Shown here: piece after piece, positions 14,561-21,883 of the stretch
Layout: each line of letters opens with the position of its first letter
Numbering within the stretch: position 1 is the stretch's first letter
Assembly: GCA_902783025.1 (NCBI GenBank)
Contig: CACZPH010000037.1
Location: 1-53,765, forward strand
DNA: 53,765 nt
Origin: an uncultured Eubacteriales bacterium
Lineage (GTDB): Bacteria; Bacillota; Clostridia; Christensenellales; Pumilibacteraceae
Direction of reading: 5' to 3'
The notes under the pieces: generated by a model
Seen by the model: only the letters and a program-made list of their open reading frames with translations
Databases searched by the model: none
What the model was told of the DNA's origin: nothing
Position numbers and translations under genes: made by a program

Positions 14561-14669
14561 ATTAATGGAACAGGCATCCTTGGTTTCATTTTAGATAATA
14601 TATGGTGATACCGTATGCGTTTCTAAAGATCTAGAATATGATGAGATAACATTTAAAGATTAAATATAG

Positions 14670-14765
14670 TGGCAAACGATTTGATTTAGGTAGCAAACGA
14701 TTTGATTTAGGTAGAAAACGATTTAAAATAGATAGCAAACGATTTGAACCTAGTGGCAAACGTTT
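14670..14765. repeat. Five 21-bp direct repeats (GCAAACGATTTGATTTAGGTA)
   Basis: The core GCAAACGATTTG starts at 14672, 14693, 14714, 14735 and 14756, exactly 21 bp apart (two helical turns). Copy 3 has A for C (GAAAACG) and copy 5 has GTTTTG for GATTTG. Exact phasing without length drift is characteristic of iterons or operator arrays. On the minus strand it reads as an NRLLPKS-type repeat in a spurious 76-codon frame. Confidence 0.9.
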
Positions 14766-14795
14766 TGTATCAAAATTGTATATCTTTGCCAAAAA

Positions 14796-14829
14796 ATAAT
14801 GCCACCCGTCTTTGGGTGGCGTTATTTTC
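14796..14829 (+). terminator. Terminator at the right end of the ssrA island
   Basis: AATAATGCCACCC pairs with GGGTGGCGTTATT (one mismatch), loop GTCTTT, then TTCT. The GCCACCC/GGGTGGC core resembles the ssrA terminator at 13234-13266, as part of the duplicated module. Confidence 0.85.
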
Positions 14830-15004
14830 TGTGAGAGGCGTAACCGCCTCTCACAAAACACAAGTATTTTGTTCCTCGCGCTTCGAGCGGCGTGGCGCCG
14901 AGCCTGTTTCGCGGCTTGCCTTATCGGTTTTCGAGTCGTTTGCCGCGCAATGTCGTAAGTGTATTATGCCTTCTTGACGCTCTCGCGGGCTTATATGATG
15001 TTTT
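14830..15004. repeat. Right copy of the duplicated post-ssrA module
   Basis: It carries the 18-nt palindromic block (14835-14852), the 22-nt block (14867-14888) and GCTCTCGCGGGCTT (14979-14992) seen at 13272-13344. In this copy 90 nt separate the second and third blocks instead of 3. It ends just before the stop of the minus-strand glycosidase gene. No ORF was seen. Confidence 0.65.
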
Positions 15005-16942
15005 TTACGCTTTGGTCACGCTAAACTGCATTTCGCCGGGAGCGAGCGTTTTGCCGACCGCGACTTGCTCTTTGTCCGAGGTGTTGTACAGCACGGTCAG
15101 CAGTTCGGTCTTGTCCGCACTCAGGAATTCGCCGCGCTTTACGGCGTGCGGAAGAGCGCTAAGGTCGCGTACGGTAAACTCGCCGTCGAAGTAAAAACGC
15201 GAGTATTCGCGCATTTTGCCGGCGACGAATGCGATAGAGTCGGCGTAGAGCGGATCTTTTTCGACCGTGGCGCGGCAGGCGTGGAGTTGAGCGTCTATGC
15301 GAAGGCCGTACACAAGCGCGCTTTTGATCTTGACGTCGCCGCCCGCCTCGCTTCCCAGTATTCCGCGCGTGGTGGTAATAACCTCGGGGAAAGTGTAGCG
15401 GAAAAGCGCCGGGAACTGTTCGCTCTTGGGATCGAGATCGATATTGAAAAGCCCGTGTACGAATTGCGCGTACGAAGCGGCTATGTCCGTCACGACTTCG
15501 GTGCCGAGGACTTTGTTTTGCTCGTCGCAGTATTTTACCGCGCCGTCGAAGAATTTGCGCCGTCCCGTCCATTCCTCGTCTATGCGGTTGCCGTGTTCGT
15601 GGCGCGAGTCAAAGCACGGTTGAGTGGGCGCGGCGCCGTAGCAGTCGGCAAACAAGCAATCCGGTTCGAACGAATCGAGAAGACGAAGTTGTTTATCTAA
15701 TTGATCGCGCCACCTCTTGGATCCCGAACAACATATCGAGAAACCCCGCGCGCCGTAAAAGGCGTTGAATTCGCCGTAGCCCGGGTACACGAAAGCGCGC
15801 TTTATTTCGTTGCCGTAAATGTCTTTTATCGTGACCTCGTCGCCGAACTTTTTGTAAAATTCGGTTTGCGGATCGACGAAGTGACAGTTCATTTCGAGAA
15901 TGACTCTGCCGCCCATTTCGCGCACTTTGCGTATGTTTTCTTTCAGTTTCGCGTACGCGCCGTCGCACGGCTCGGCGTAATCGGGGTAGTTTTTGTCCAT
16001 ACCCTCTTTCCACCAGGCGAAAAGAAAAAGCGTATCCATGCCGTACTTTTTGCCGGTAAGATACATTTGCGGCAGGTCGTCGGCGGCGTAGTAATCCTCG
16101 CCGTATTGCGAACGCATTATCACGCGCTGAAAGCCCGTCATCTCTTTTACCCACTTTTCCTTTTCCGCCACGCGGAAAAAGCTTTTGTCCGCCCATTTGC
16201 GGTAGTCGTCCGCGCCCGCTCTGAAGTCGCCGTCGAGAAGTCCCACGCTCGTGGGAGCGAAGGAAATTTTCTCGCCTTTTTTGAGCATCGGAAGGTGGTC
16301 TATGCACAGCGCGAGGTCAAAGGAGCGTATAGTGTGGCGCACCGAGAGGAAACAACAGCGGATCTTATCGTCCTTTCGCGCCATATACAGGAATTTGCCG
16401 TCCGACTCCACGCCGAGCCAGCACATCGAGGCTTGCGGGTAGTGCAGGTGCATAAAGGTTTCTTGTTCGTTGTGGTCGTAATACCGCTCCGTAAGGCTTT
16501 CGAGTTTTGAATACGGATCGACTATCTTTCTGCCCAGCCCGTAGGGAAGGTACAGCGCGTCGTTACGCTTGTCGCCGTTAATTTTATCCACGAAGCACGT
16601 CGGGCAAAAGCACTCGTCTACGCGCACGTCGGCGTTGTTTTCGATAGCGGGCGTAAAATTGAGAAGGTCGCCCTCTTTTACTATCCCGATAGTGAGTTTT
16701 ATCGCATACGTATCGCCGTAATCGCTCACGAGCGAATCGTAAACGACAGTTATCGAGTCGCCCTTTTTGCTCGCTTTGCCGCGCTGATCGCGCGAAAATA
16801 CAGGGATCTCCGTTCTCAGTCCGTCGTCGAGAATAAGACGGAAAAAGTCCGAGTTTTCCTTTGCGCCCGCGCAGGTAATAAAGCGCGCGCCCGTGCCGTC
16901 GTCGTTTATCGCGAAAGTAAGATTTTTGGTTTTGAGTTCCAT
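15005..16942 (-). CDS. DUF6259-like intracellular glycoside hydrolase
   Basis: 645 residues, no signal peptide, so cytoplasmic. An N-terminal beta-sandwich (1-250; MELKTKNLTFAINDDGTG) precedes a TIM barrel (about 265-560): QRVIMRSQYGED, MDTLFLFAWWKEGMD, GGRVILEMNCHFVDP, PDCLFADCYGAAPTQPCFD, VLGTEVVTDIAA. A C-terminal beta domain follows. The layout and the LFAWWKEGMD / LFADCYG motifs are those I associate with DUF6259 proteins, distant relatives of GH36-type galactosidases. The acidic residues in ADCYG and GTEVV are candidate catalytic residues. It is divergent from the AraC regulator at 17089, a typical sugar-responsive pair. Substrate unknown. Confidence 0.75.
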   Translation of the reverse strand: MELKTKNLTFAINDDGTGARFITCAGAKENSDFFRLILDDGLRTEIPVFSRDQRGKASKKGDSITVVYDSLVSDYGDTYAIKLTIGIVKEGDLLNFTPAIENNADVRVDECFCPTCFVDKINGDKRNDALYLPYGLGRKIVDPYSKLESLTERYYDHNEQETFMHLHYPQASMCWLGVESDGKFLYMARKDDKIRCCFLSVRHTIRSFDLALCIDHLPMLKKGEKISFAPTSVGLLDGDFRAGADDYRKWADKSFFRVAEKEKWVKEMTGFQRVIMRSQYGEDYYAADDLPQMYLTGKKYGMDTLFLFAWWKEGMDKNYPDYAEPCDGAYAKLKENIRKVREMGGRVILEMNCHFVDPQTEFYKKFGDEVTIKDIYGNEIKRAFVYPGYGEFNAFYGARGFSICCSGSKRWRDQLDKQLRLLDSFEPDCLFADCYGAAPTQPCFDSRHEHGNRIDEEWTGRRKFFDGAVKYCDEQNKVLGTEVVTDIAASYAQFVHGLFNIDLDPKSEQFPALFRYTFPEVITTTRGILGSEAGGDVKIKSALVYGLRIDAQLHACRATVEKDPLYADSIAFVAGKMREYSRFYFDGEFTVRDLSALPHAVKRGEFLSADKTELLTVLYNTSDKEQVAVGKTLAPGEMQFSVTKA

Positions 16943-16971
16943 AATACGCCCCTTTTTGGTTTCTTTTTTCC

Positions 16972-17001
16972 ATTATACCACCTTTCTTTCGTAAAAGGCA
17001 A
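16972..17001 (-). promoter_or_regulatory. Promoter of the DUF6259-like gene
   Basis: Minus strand: TTGCCT (17001-16996), 18 nt, TATAAT (16977-16972). It faces away from the AraC promoter at 17054-17082, leaving about 50 bp for shared regulation. Confidence 0.6.
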
Positions 17002-17053
17002 TACGCCCATACGACAAAAATTTTAGAAATATTAAACAAAAAGCCGTAAAAAC

Positions 17054-17082
17054 TTGAAAAAGTTTTATTTTTATGCTATACT
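17054..17082 (+). promoter_or_regulatory. Promoter of the AraC-type gene, leaderless geometry
   Basis: TTGAAA (17054-17059), 17 nt, TATACT (17077-17082). Only 6 nt separate the -10 box from the ATG at 17089, so the mRNA should begin at or next to the start codon. Confidence 0.75.
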
Positions 17083-17088
17083 GCGAGT

Positions 17089-17946
17089 ATGTTGACTTTT
17101 TCGCTCAATTCATTGCCGTCCGTCGTTATGACCGGCAAAACGCGCGCCAACGCGGGCTGGGGGCACGCGGGCAGGACGCTGGAAGTAAATCTCTTGTTTA
17201 TTCTCCACTCGGGCGACTGTACGGTGTATATGCTCGGCTCGGCTTTTTCGCTGCAAAAAGGCGACGTGATGATAGTGCCCAAGGGGACTTTTTACCGGCC
17301 GTACTCGGAAGAGGGGTACGAGTTTACGTTTTTTCACTTTACGGGCGACTTTTCGGAAAGCGAAAGCGCCGTGCCGGTTAAAATAAACCGCGAATTGCTC
17401 TTTTACGGCAAGCTGTCCGAGGCGGACAGAGTTTTGCCGCTCGATTACCGCGTGCCGCTCGGCGACAAGGCGGGGGCTGTGGATAGAATAATCAGCGAGC
17501 TTATGCCGCTTGACTTTTTTCTCGAAAACTCCGCCAAAGCCGTCCTGTATCTGCGCTTTGCCGAGATACTTCTGCACGCGTCCGAGGCGTATTCGATCAA
17601 GGCGGCGCGAGGCGAAAAGTATCCGCCCGCTCTCGATAAGATACTTTCCGTAGTCCGCGCCGATTACAAAGCGCCCTTTTCGCTCGATTCGGTGTGCGCC
17701 CGGGCGGGTGTGAGCAAGCAGTATGCGGCCCGGCTTTTCCGCCGTTATCTTCACACCACGGTAGGCGGGTACGTTACCGACCTCAAGATGCGCCACGCCG
17801 TATATTTGTTGCGCCACACTAACCAGAACGAAAGCGAAGTCGCCTCGTATCTGGGCTACTCGTCGGTAAGCTACTTTTCGCAGGCGTTCAAGTCGTATTA
17901 CGGGCTTTCTCCAACGCGGTACCTGTGGGGCAAAGAAAAAACTTAA
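17089..17946 (+). CDS. AraC-family transcriptional regulator
   Basis: 285 residues. The N-terminal cupin-like sensing domain (about 20-110; LLFILHSGDCTVYMLG, LQKGDVMIVPKGTFYRPYSE) would bind a sugar or glycoside. The C-terminal double HTH (about 185-283) includes FSLDSVCARAGVSKQYAARLFRRY and the second-helix signature ESEVASYLGYSSVSYFSQAF, KSYYGLSPTRYL. Divergent from the DUF6259-like hydrolase with a 146-bp spacer, it likely activates that gene. No Shine-Dalgarno sequence is visible, and the -10 box ends 6 nt before the ATG, so translation is probably from a leaderless mRNA. Confidence 0.93.
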   Translation: MLTFSLNSLPSVVMTGKTRANAGWGHAGRTLEVNLLFILHSGDCTVYMLGSAFSLQKGDVMIVPKGTFYRPYSEEGYEFTFFHFTGDFSESESAVPVKINRELLFYGKLSEADRVLPLDYRVPLGDKAGAVDRIISELMPLDFFLENSAKAVLYLRFAEILLHASEAYSIKAARGEKYPPALDKILSVVRADYKAPFSLDSVCARAGVSKQYAARLFRRYLHTTVGGYVTDLKMRHAVYLLRHTNQNESEVASYLGYSSVSYFSQAFKSYYGLSPTRYLWGKEKT

Positions 17947-17985
17947 GTACCCTTTTCGGTGCGCGGTTCGTCGTATAATAAACGC

Positions 17986-18159
17986 ATGAGCGAAAAAGAA
18001 AAGAGAAAAATATTCGTGTTCGGCAGTAAAAACGTTACGGTTTTGCCAGACGTTGTCGTAAACGCCGTCAAAAGCAAGGGAAGCAAAAGCAATATCGAAG
18101 ACCTAACCAAGCAAAACAAACCGTACGTCGTATTTATTGTTCGCCGCGCCGACAGGTAA
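17986..18159 (+). CDS. Small unknown protein
   Basis: 57 residues from the ATG at 17986 (MSEKEKRKIFVFGSKN, then VTVLPDVVVNAVKSKGSKSN), ending IVRRADR. Basic, soluble, no recognised family. TATAAT at 17974-17979 lies 6 nt upstream, with no clear -35 at 17-nt spacing and no Shine-Dalgarno sequence, so it may also be leaderless. It is followed by a terminator at 18184-18210. The frame can be extended to 17959 but no start signal supports that. Confidence is limited by its small size. Confidence 0.5.
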   Translation: MSEKEKRKIFVFGSKNVTVLPDVVVNAVKSKGSKSNIEDLTKQNKPYVVFIVRRADR

Positions 18160-18183
18160 AATAACGCTCGCGTATAGTTTTTG

Positions 18184-18210
18184 CCGCGCCGAAGAGGCGC
18201 GGTTTTTCTT
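18184..18210 (+). terminator. Rho-independent terminator
   Basis: CCGCGCC and GGCGCGG (loop GAAGA), then TTTTTCTTT, 25 nt after the small ORF at 17986-18159. Confidence 0.85.
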
Positions 18211-18278
18211 TACTGTGTCAGATATTGACACTCTCGCCCTAAAGCGCGCGGTTTACCCGGTTTGCTTCTCTTCCGCGC

Positions 18279-18308
18279 TTGACAAAAAACGCGGTTTTGA
18301 TGTATAAT
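18279..18308 (+). promoter_or_regulatory. Promoter of the membrane HTH protein
   Basis: TTGACA (18279-18284), 18 nt, TATAAT (18303-18308). Leader of about 25 nt with GAGG before the ATG at 18340. Confidence 0.8.
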
Positions 18309-18339
18309 AATCATAATCTTAAATTCATTTTGAGGACTG

Positions 18340-20865
18340 ATGATTTTTGCCGAACAACTGAAAAAACTTCGAAAAAAGTCGGGTTTATCCCAAAAGGAAT
18401 TCGCCGAAAGAGTCGGGGTGCATATGCAATCGGTCAGCAAGTGGGAACGCGGGGTAATGCTCCCCGATATTTCCGCGCTCGATTCTATCGCCTCGGCGCT
18501 TAGCGTCAGCGTCGACGAACTTCTCGGTTTCCCCGCACCCGCCGCCGTCGCGAGCGGGTTTTTCGACGCGCAAGCATTCGGCAAACGTCTGGCGCAAGCC
18601 CGCCGCGACAAAGAAAAAACGCAGATAGAAATCGAGAGCGAACTCGGTTTTTCGTCCGGCTCGCTCAGCCGATGGGAGAGCGGCCAGTTTTGCCCGGACG
18701 CCGAGCAACTCATGCTTCTTTGCGAGGCGCTTTCCGTTTCGCCGCAAGCGTTGTACTTTTCGCCGTCCCCCTCTCCCGCCGCCGCAAAAGCGGAGCAAAC
18801 GGAAACGGAGCGAAAAAACACGGGCGCGAATAATGCCGGCAAAATCGGCAGCGGCAAGCGTAAACTTTGGATTTTCGGCGCGATAGCCGCCGCCGTTATC
18901 GCCGTTGCGGGAGCGACCGCGGGCATAACGGGCGCCGCCCTTGCGCAGCGTTCGTCTTCTGCCAACGCTTCCTCTCATCACGAGTGGGGCGTATGGGAAG
19001 TGATAAGCGAGCCCACCTGCGAGAGCGCGGGCGTAGAGGTCAGATACGACGAAAACGATCCTTCCGCCGAACCGGAAACCCGTCCTATCGCGGCGCTCGG
19101 TCACGACTGGGAGCAGATTTCCGTCGTTCCGCCCACCTGCACCCAAAACGGTTTTACCTTATACGAATGCCGCAACTGCCACAAGACGCAGAGTATGGAT
19201 CAGACGTATTTTTACGGACACGACTGGAAAGTAGTCGAGACCGTTTTGCCGACCTGCGGCGAAATGGGTTATACCGAATATGCTTGCGACCACTGTCATA
19301 CTACCGAAAAACGCGACTATACCGCCACGGTAGGCCACGACTGGAAAATAGTCGAAAAGGTTGAGCCCACGTGCGAAACGACGGGCTATACCGTATTTGA
19401 ATGCGAGTTTTGTCACGTCAAAGAAAAACGCGATTACGTATCGAGCGTCGCGCACAAATATAAGGAAGTAAGCGTAGTACCGCCCACTTGCGAAGAAATG
19501 GGCTATACGCTATGCGAGTGCGAGTTTTGCCACGTCAAAGAAAAACGCGATTACGTTCCGAGCGTCGCGCACAAATATAAGGAAGTAAGCGTAGTACCGC
19601 CCACTTGCGAAGAAATGGGCTATACGGTATGCGAGTGCGAGTTTTGTCACGTCAAAGAAAAGCGCGATTACGTTCCCGCCGTCAGTCACGAATTCGTCGC
19701 CGTAGAGACGGTAGCGCCCACCTGCGAAGAAATGGGCTATACGGTGTTCGAATGTAAGTATTGCCACGCAAGCGAAGAGCGCGCGCACGTAGCCGCGCTC
19801 GGTCATGACTGGGGTTATCCTTTCGTGTTTAAGGCGGCTTCATGTACGGAAGAGGGCGTGTCGAGGCAGGTTTGCAATCGCGACGCGTCGCACCATACCG
19901 ACAGCGTTATAGCCAAAAAGGCGCACGAGTACGACGACGAAACCGGCAAGTGTGCAAATTGCGGAGACGTCGCAAAGTATTTGCTCTCGGAGAAGTCTTC
20001 TTTAGGCAAGTACAAACTTCTTAAGTGGTTCGAAAGCGCGGACGTGATAGATTTGTCCGCTATCGAGCACGCGTCGGAGCTTACCGAAATTGCGGCGGGA
20101 GCCTTCGACGGCGTTACGGCAAACAAGCTTATTATTTCCGACTCGGTAAACAGGCTCGACGGCGAAATGTTTGCGGGAAGTCAGATAAAGGAGATAGTTT
20201 TAGGTAAAAACGTCGGCTCCATAGTATGCCGGAGCCGGGTAAATTATCCCGCGATCACGCGTATCACGACCAATCCCGACAATCCCCGGTATTATACTTT
20301 CGGCGACGGCCTCGTCGTTTACGTCAATCCCAACACCGGGCTGGGCGGGCTCGAATTCTCGCCGCAGGACCTTACCGACGTGGTAATCAAAGACGAGTGG
20401 AACGTTTACATGCTGTTAGGCGGAACGTTCGCTCCGAGCGAAAAACTTCGCACTCTCGTTTTGCCCGATACTTTGAAAGGCGCCGCTTCGACGCACGACT
20501 TTACCGCGGCGAACTATCCCAATCTCCAACGTAATATTTACGAAGGAGTGGCTTACTTGCCGTCTTCGACAAACCCGTATTTCGCGGCGGTGGAGATCGT
20601 CGACAAGACTATGGCGACGCTATCGTTCCACCCCGATTGCAAATTCAACCTTATCCAATCGATGGAAAACTGTAATTTTTCCACGATGCATTTCCTCAGC
20701 GGACTTAAACTCAGTTACGAGCAGTTTATGACGATTCCCACGCCGCTTACCGTGTACTACGAGGGGACGAAGGAAGAATGGGAGAGCCTTCAGGGCGTTT
20801 CTTACGCAAAGACCAATGCTCCCGACTTCTACGCACGTTTTACCGTATATTACGAAAGCGCATAA
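18340..20865 (+). CDS. Membrane-anchored double-HTH protein with CxxC repeats and LRR ectodomain
   Basis: 841 residues. Two XRE HTH domains come first: about 4-58 (GLSQKEFAERVGV, SVSKWERG) and about 78-135 (TQIEIESELGF, SLSRWESGQ). A linker leads to one TM helix (about 175-203, LWIFGAIAAAVIAVAG). Next are about eight repeats of roughly 40 residues (about 215-540) with the pattern H-D-W-x2-V-x4-P-T-C-x3-G-Y-T-x2-C-x2-C-H-x2-E-x-R. A BspA-type leucine-rich region closes the protein (about 550-841; LTEIAAGAF, YEGTKEEWESL). HTH domains inside and repeats outside suggest a one-component transmembrane regulator. The CxxCH motifs could bind metal, form disulfides or carry haem; haem needs C-x2-C-H, which is present, but is unproven. 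Repeats at 19444-19560 and 19561-19677 are nearly identical DNA. Confidence 0.85.
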   Translation: MIFAEQLKKLRKKSGLSQKEFAERVGVHMQSVSKWERGVMLPDISALDSIASALSVSVDELLGFPAPAAVASGFFDAQAFGKRLAQARRDKEKTQIEIESELGFSSGSLSRWESGQFCPDAEQLMLLCEALSVSPQALYFSPSPSPAAAKAEQTETERKNTGANNAGKIGSGKRKLWIFGAIAAAVIAVAGATAGITGAALAQRSSSANASSHHEWGVWEVISEPTCESAGVEVRYDENDPSAEPETRPIAALGHDWEQISVVPPTCTQNGFTLYECRNCHKTQSMDQTYFYGHDWKVVETVLPTCGEMGYTEYACDHCHTTEKRDYTATVGHDWKIVEKVEPTCETTGYTVFECEFCHVKEKRDYVSSVAHKYKEVSVVPPTCEEMGYTLCECEFCHVKEKRDYVPSVAHKYKEVSVVPPTCEEMGYTVCECEFCHVKEKRDYVPAVSHEFVAVETVAPTCEEMGYTVFECKYCHASEERAHVAALGHDWGYPFVFKAASCTEEGVSRQVCNRDASHHTDSVIAKKAHEYDDETGKCANCGDVAKYLLSEKSSLGKYKLLKWFESADVIDLSAIEHASELTEIAAGAFDGVTANKLIISDSVNRLDGEMFAGSQIKEIVLGKNVGSIVCRSRVNYPAITRITTNPDNPRYYTFGDGLVVYVNPNTGLGGLEFSPQDLTDVVIKDEWNVYMLLGGTFAPSEKLRTLVLPDTLKGAASTHDFTAANYPNLQRNIYEGVAYLPSSTNPYFAAVEIVDKTMATLSFHPDCKFNLIQSMENCNFSTMHFLSGLKLSYEQFMTIPTPLTVYYEGTKEEWESLQGVSYAKTNAPDFYARFTVYYESA
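19444..19677 (+). repeat. Two near-identical 117-bp tandem repeats within the receptor gene
   Basis: 19444-19560 and 19561-19677 differ at only a few positions (for example CTATGC/GTATGC, GCCACG/GTCACG), encoding two almost identical 39-residue CxxC repeats. Neighbouring repeats are more diverged, so this pair is a recent duplication. Confidence 0.9.
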
Positions 20866-20871
20866 CGAAAA

Positions 20872-20902
20872 CCCGACCTGAAAAAACGGTCGGTTTTTTT
20901 GT
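20872..20902 (+). terminator. Terminator of the membrane HTH gene
   Basis: CCGACC pairs with GGTCGG around TGAAAAAAC, followed by seven T. It lies inside the left 190-bp repeat. Confidence 0.85.
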
Positions 20903-21010
20903 GCGGCGTAGGCGATTTCGGATGAAAAAGCCGCGCCGATATGATATTATTTATGGTAGCTAAAAGGCGGGCGTTTTACAAAATCGCGCCCGTCAAAGTA
21001 AGGAGTAAAA

Positions 21011-21047
21011 ATAAAAACGTCTACCGAGATCAACAGCAGCGCAAAAT
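21011..21047 (+). pseudogene. Dead 5' fragment of the sugar isomerase gene
   Basis: It matches the first 12 codons of the gene at 21884, preceded by the same GTAAGGAGTAAAA site, but the start codon is ATA instead of ATG and the sequence leaves the homology at 21047. It is a truncated duplicate that cannot be translated from this position. Confidence 0.85.
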
Positions 21048-21075
21048 CCCTTCGTTTTTTCGACGGGATTTTTTA
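21040..21075 (+). terminator. Terminator after the truncated repeat
   Basis: AAAATCCC/GGGATTTT stem with inner TTCG/CGA pairing, then TTTTATTTTTTT. It separates the duplicated fragment from the operator/promoter at 21093. Confidence 0.75.
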
Positions 21076-21092
21076 TTTTTTTGAAAAAACGC

Positions 21093-21140
21093 TTGACAAG
21101 TATACTTGGCAGTGTTATTATGTAATTGCCAAGTTTACTT
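21093..21140 (+). promoter_or_regulatory. Promoter with two palindromic operators
   Basis: TTGACA (21093-21098), 17 nt, TATTAT (21116-21121). The perfect 12-bp palindrome CAAGTATACTTG (21097-21108) overlaps the -35 box, and a related CCAAGTTTACTTT lies at 21129-21141 just after the -10 box. Paired sites flanking the core promoter fit autorepression by the XRE protein at 21497. Confidence 0.75.
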
Positions 21141-21168
21141 TGCAAAATCAAAATTAAGGGAGCTAATT

Positions 21169-21495
21169 ATGGAAAAGGACGAAATTCTTAAAAGAGCGAA
21201 GAAGGAAAACAAAGGCGCTGACGTTGCGGACAAGTCGGCGCAGCAAAAAGGCGCATGGATCGCCTATATCGTCGGCGTGATAGCGCTGATATTGGTAGAT
21301 ACGGTCAACGGATTTGTACTGAAGAACGTAAATCGCGGAGCGGATTTCGCGCTGTTTACGATGGCGTTTTCCGTGTTTTTGGTAAAGTATATTACGCTCA
21401 GAAAAAGGCACGAGCTTATCGTAGCGATAATTTTCGGCGCGCTCGCGGCGTGCTTTCTCGCCGTATGGATACTGCAACTTTGCAAGGTGATTTGA
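21169..21495 (+). CDS. Two-TM protein of DUF6442 type
   Basis: 108 residues from the ATG at 21169 (MEKDEILKRAKKENKG), which has GGGAG 7 nt upstream; the frame extends upstream to 21106 but without start signals. A charged cytoplasmic N-terminus is followed by three hydrophobic stretches (about 30-50, 60-75, 85-105). The N-terminal signature and pairing with a small XRE gene match what I recall of DUF6442 proteins; not verified. Its stop is 1 nt before the next ATG. Function unknown. Together with the XRE gene it forms a compact, operator-controlled cassette embedded in a direct duplication, possibly a sensing pair or a toxin-antitoxin-like unit. Confidence 0.75.
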   Translation: MEKDEILKRAKKENKGADVADKSAQQKGAWIAYIVGVIALILVDTVNGFVLKNVNRGADFALFTMAFSVFLVKYITLRKRHELIVAIIFGALAACFLAVWILQLCKVI

Positions 21496-21496
21496 T

Positions 21497-21706
21497 ATGG
21501 ACGAAACTCTTATTCTGAAAAACGATTTGGCAAAAATCAGAAAAGAAAAGAATTTATCGCAAGCCGACCTTGCCGCTATGGTGGGCGTATCGCGAAATAC
21601 GATCAGCTCGATAGAAACGGGACAATTTACGCCGACGGCGAAACTTGCGCTCGTTATTTGCATAGCGCTCGACAAAAAGTTTGAAGAAGTATTCTATTTT
21701 GACTGA
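21497..21706 (+). CDS. XRE-family regulator partnered with the DUF6442-like gene
   Basis: 69 residues: LKNDLAKIRKEKNLSQADL, then AAMVGVSRNTISSIETGQFT, then LALVICIALDKKFEEVFYFD. This is the compact YozG/Cro type that is commonly encoded after small membrane proteins in Bacillota. ATG lies 1 nt after the upstream stop, so the two are coupled. The CAAGTATACTTG palindrome in the promoter is the likely operator, giving negative autoregulation. The gene ends at the terminator in the right copy of the 190-bp repeat. Confidence 0.9.
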   Translation: MDETLILKNDLAKIRKEKNLSQADLAAMVGVSRNTISSIETGQFTPTAKLALVICIALDKKFEEVFYFD

Positions 21707-21742
21707 CGACCGACGAAAGCGCGCAACTCGGCGCATAACGAA

Positions 21743-21772
21743 AACCCGACCTGAAAAACGGTCGGATTTTTT
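21743..21772 (+). terminator. Terminator of the DUF6442-like/XRE cassette
   Basis: CCGACC/GGTCGG stem around TGAAAAAC, then ATTTTTTT. It is the right-repeat homologue of 20872-20902. Confidence 0.85.
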
Positions 21773-21794
21773 TGCGTTGCGACGTCGATTTCGG

Positions 21795-21823
21795 TTGAAA
21801 AAGCGTCGCCGATATGGTATTAT
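21795..21823 (+). promoter_or_regulatory. Promoter of the sugar isomerase gene
   Basis: TTGAAA (21795-21800), 17 nt, TATTAT (21818-21823). In the left repeat the -35 has become ATGAAA, consistent with decay of the duplicate. Confidence 0.7.
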
Positions 21824-21883
21824 TTATGATAGTCGTAAGGCGGGCGTTTTACAAAACCGCGCCCGTCAAAGTAAGGAGTAAAA

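Larger units (their letters stand above)
14567..14829 (+). ncRNA. Candidate repeat-containing non-coding RNA
   Basis: The unit runs from a good promoter (14532-14560) to a strong terminator (14796-14829), about 260 nt, with no credible ORF. It contains five exact-period 21-nt repeats (14670-14763). Expression is inferred only from these signals. Repeats in RNA could titrate a protein or another RNA. Alternatively the array acts as DNA and the promoter is incidental. Confidence 0.4.
20858..21047 (+). repeat. 190-bp direct repeat, left copy
   Basis: About 90 percent identical (by eye) to 21731-21920. It contains a terminator, a decayed promoter (ATGAAA for TTGAAA at -35), the AAGGAG ribosome site and the first codons of the isomerase gene. 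The copies are 873 bp apart and enclose the DUF6442-like/XRE gene pair. Confidence 0.95.

Noticed and set aside
14631..14861. 76-codon minus-strand ORF with NRLLPKS repeats
   Set aside because: It is an open frame produced by the 21-bp repeat (a multiple of three), overlaps the terminator, and has no ribosome site.
21169..21706. Definite toxin-antitoxin module
   Set aside because: A small membrane protein plus an autoregulated XRE protein is suggestive, but the membrane protein resembles DUF6442 and no toxin motif is visible.
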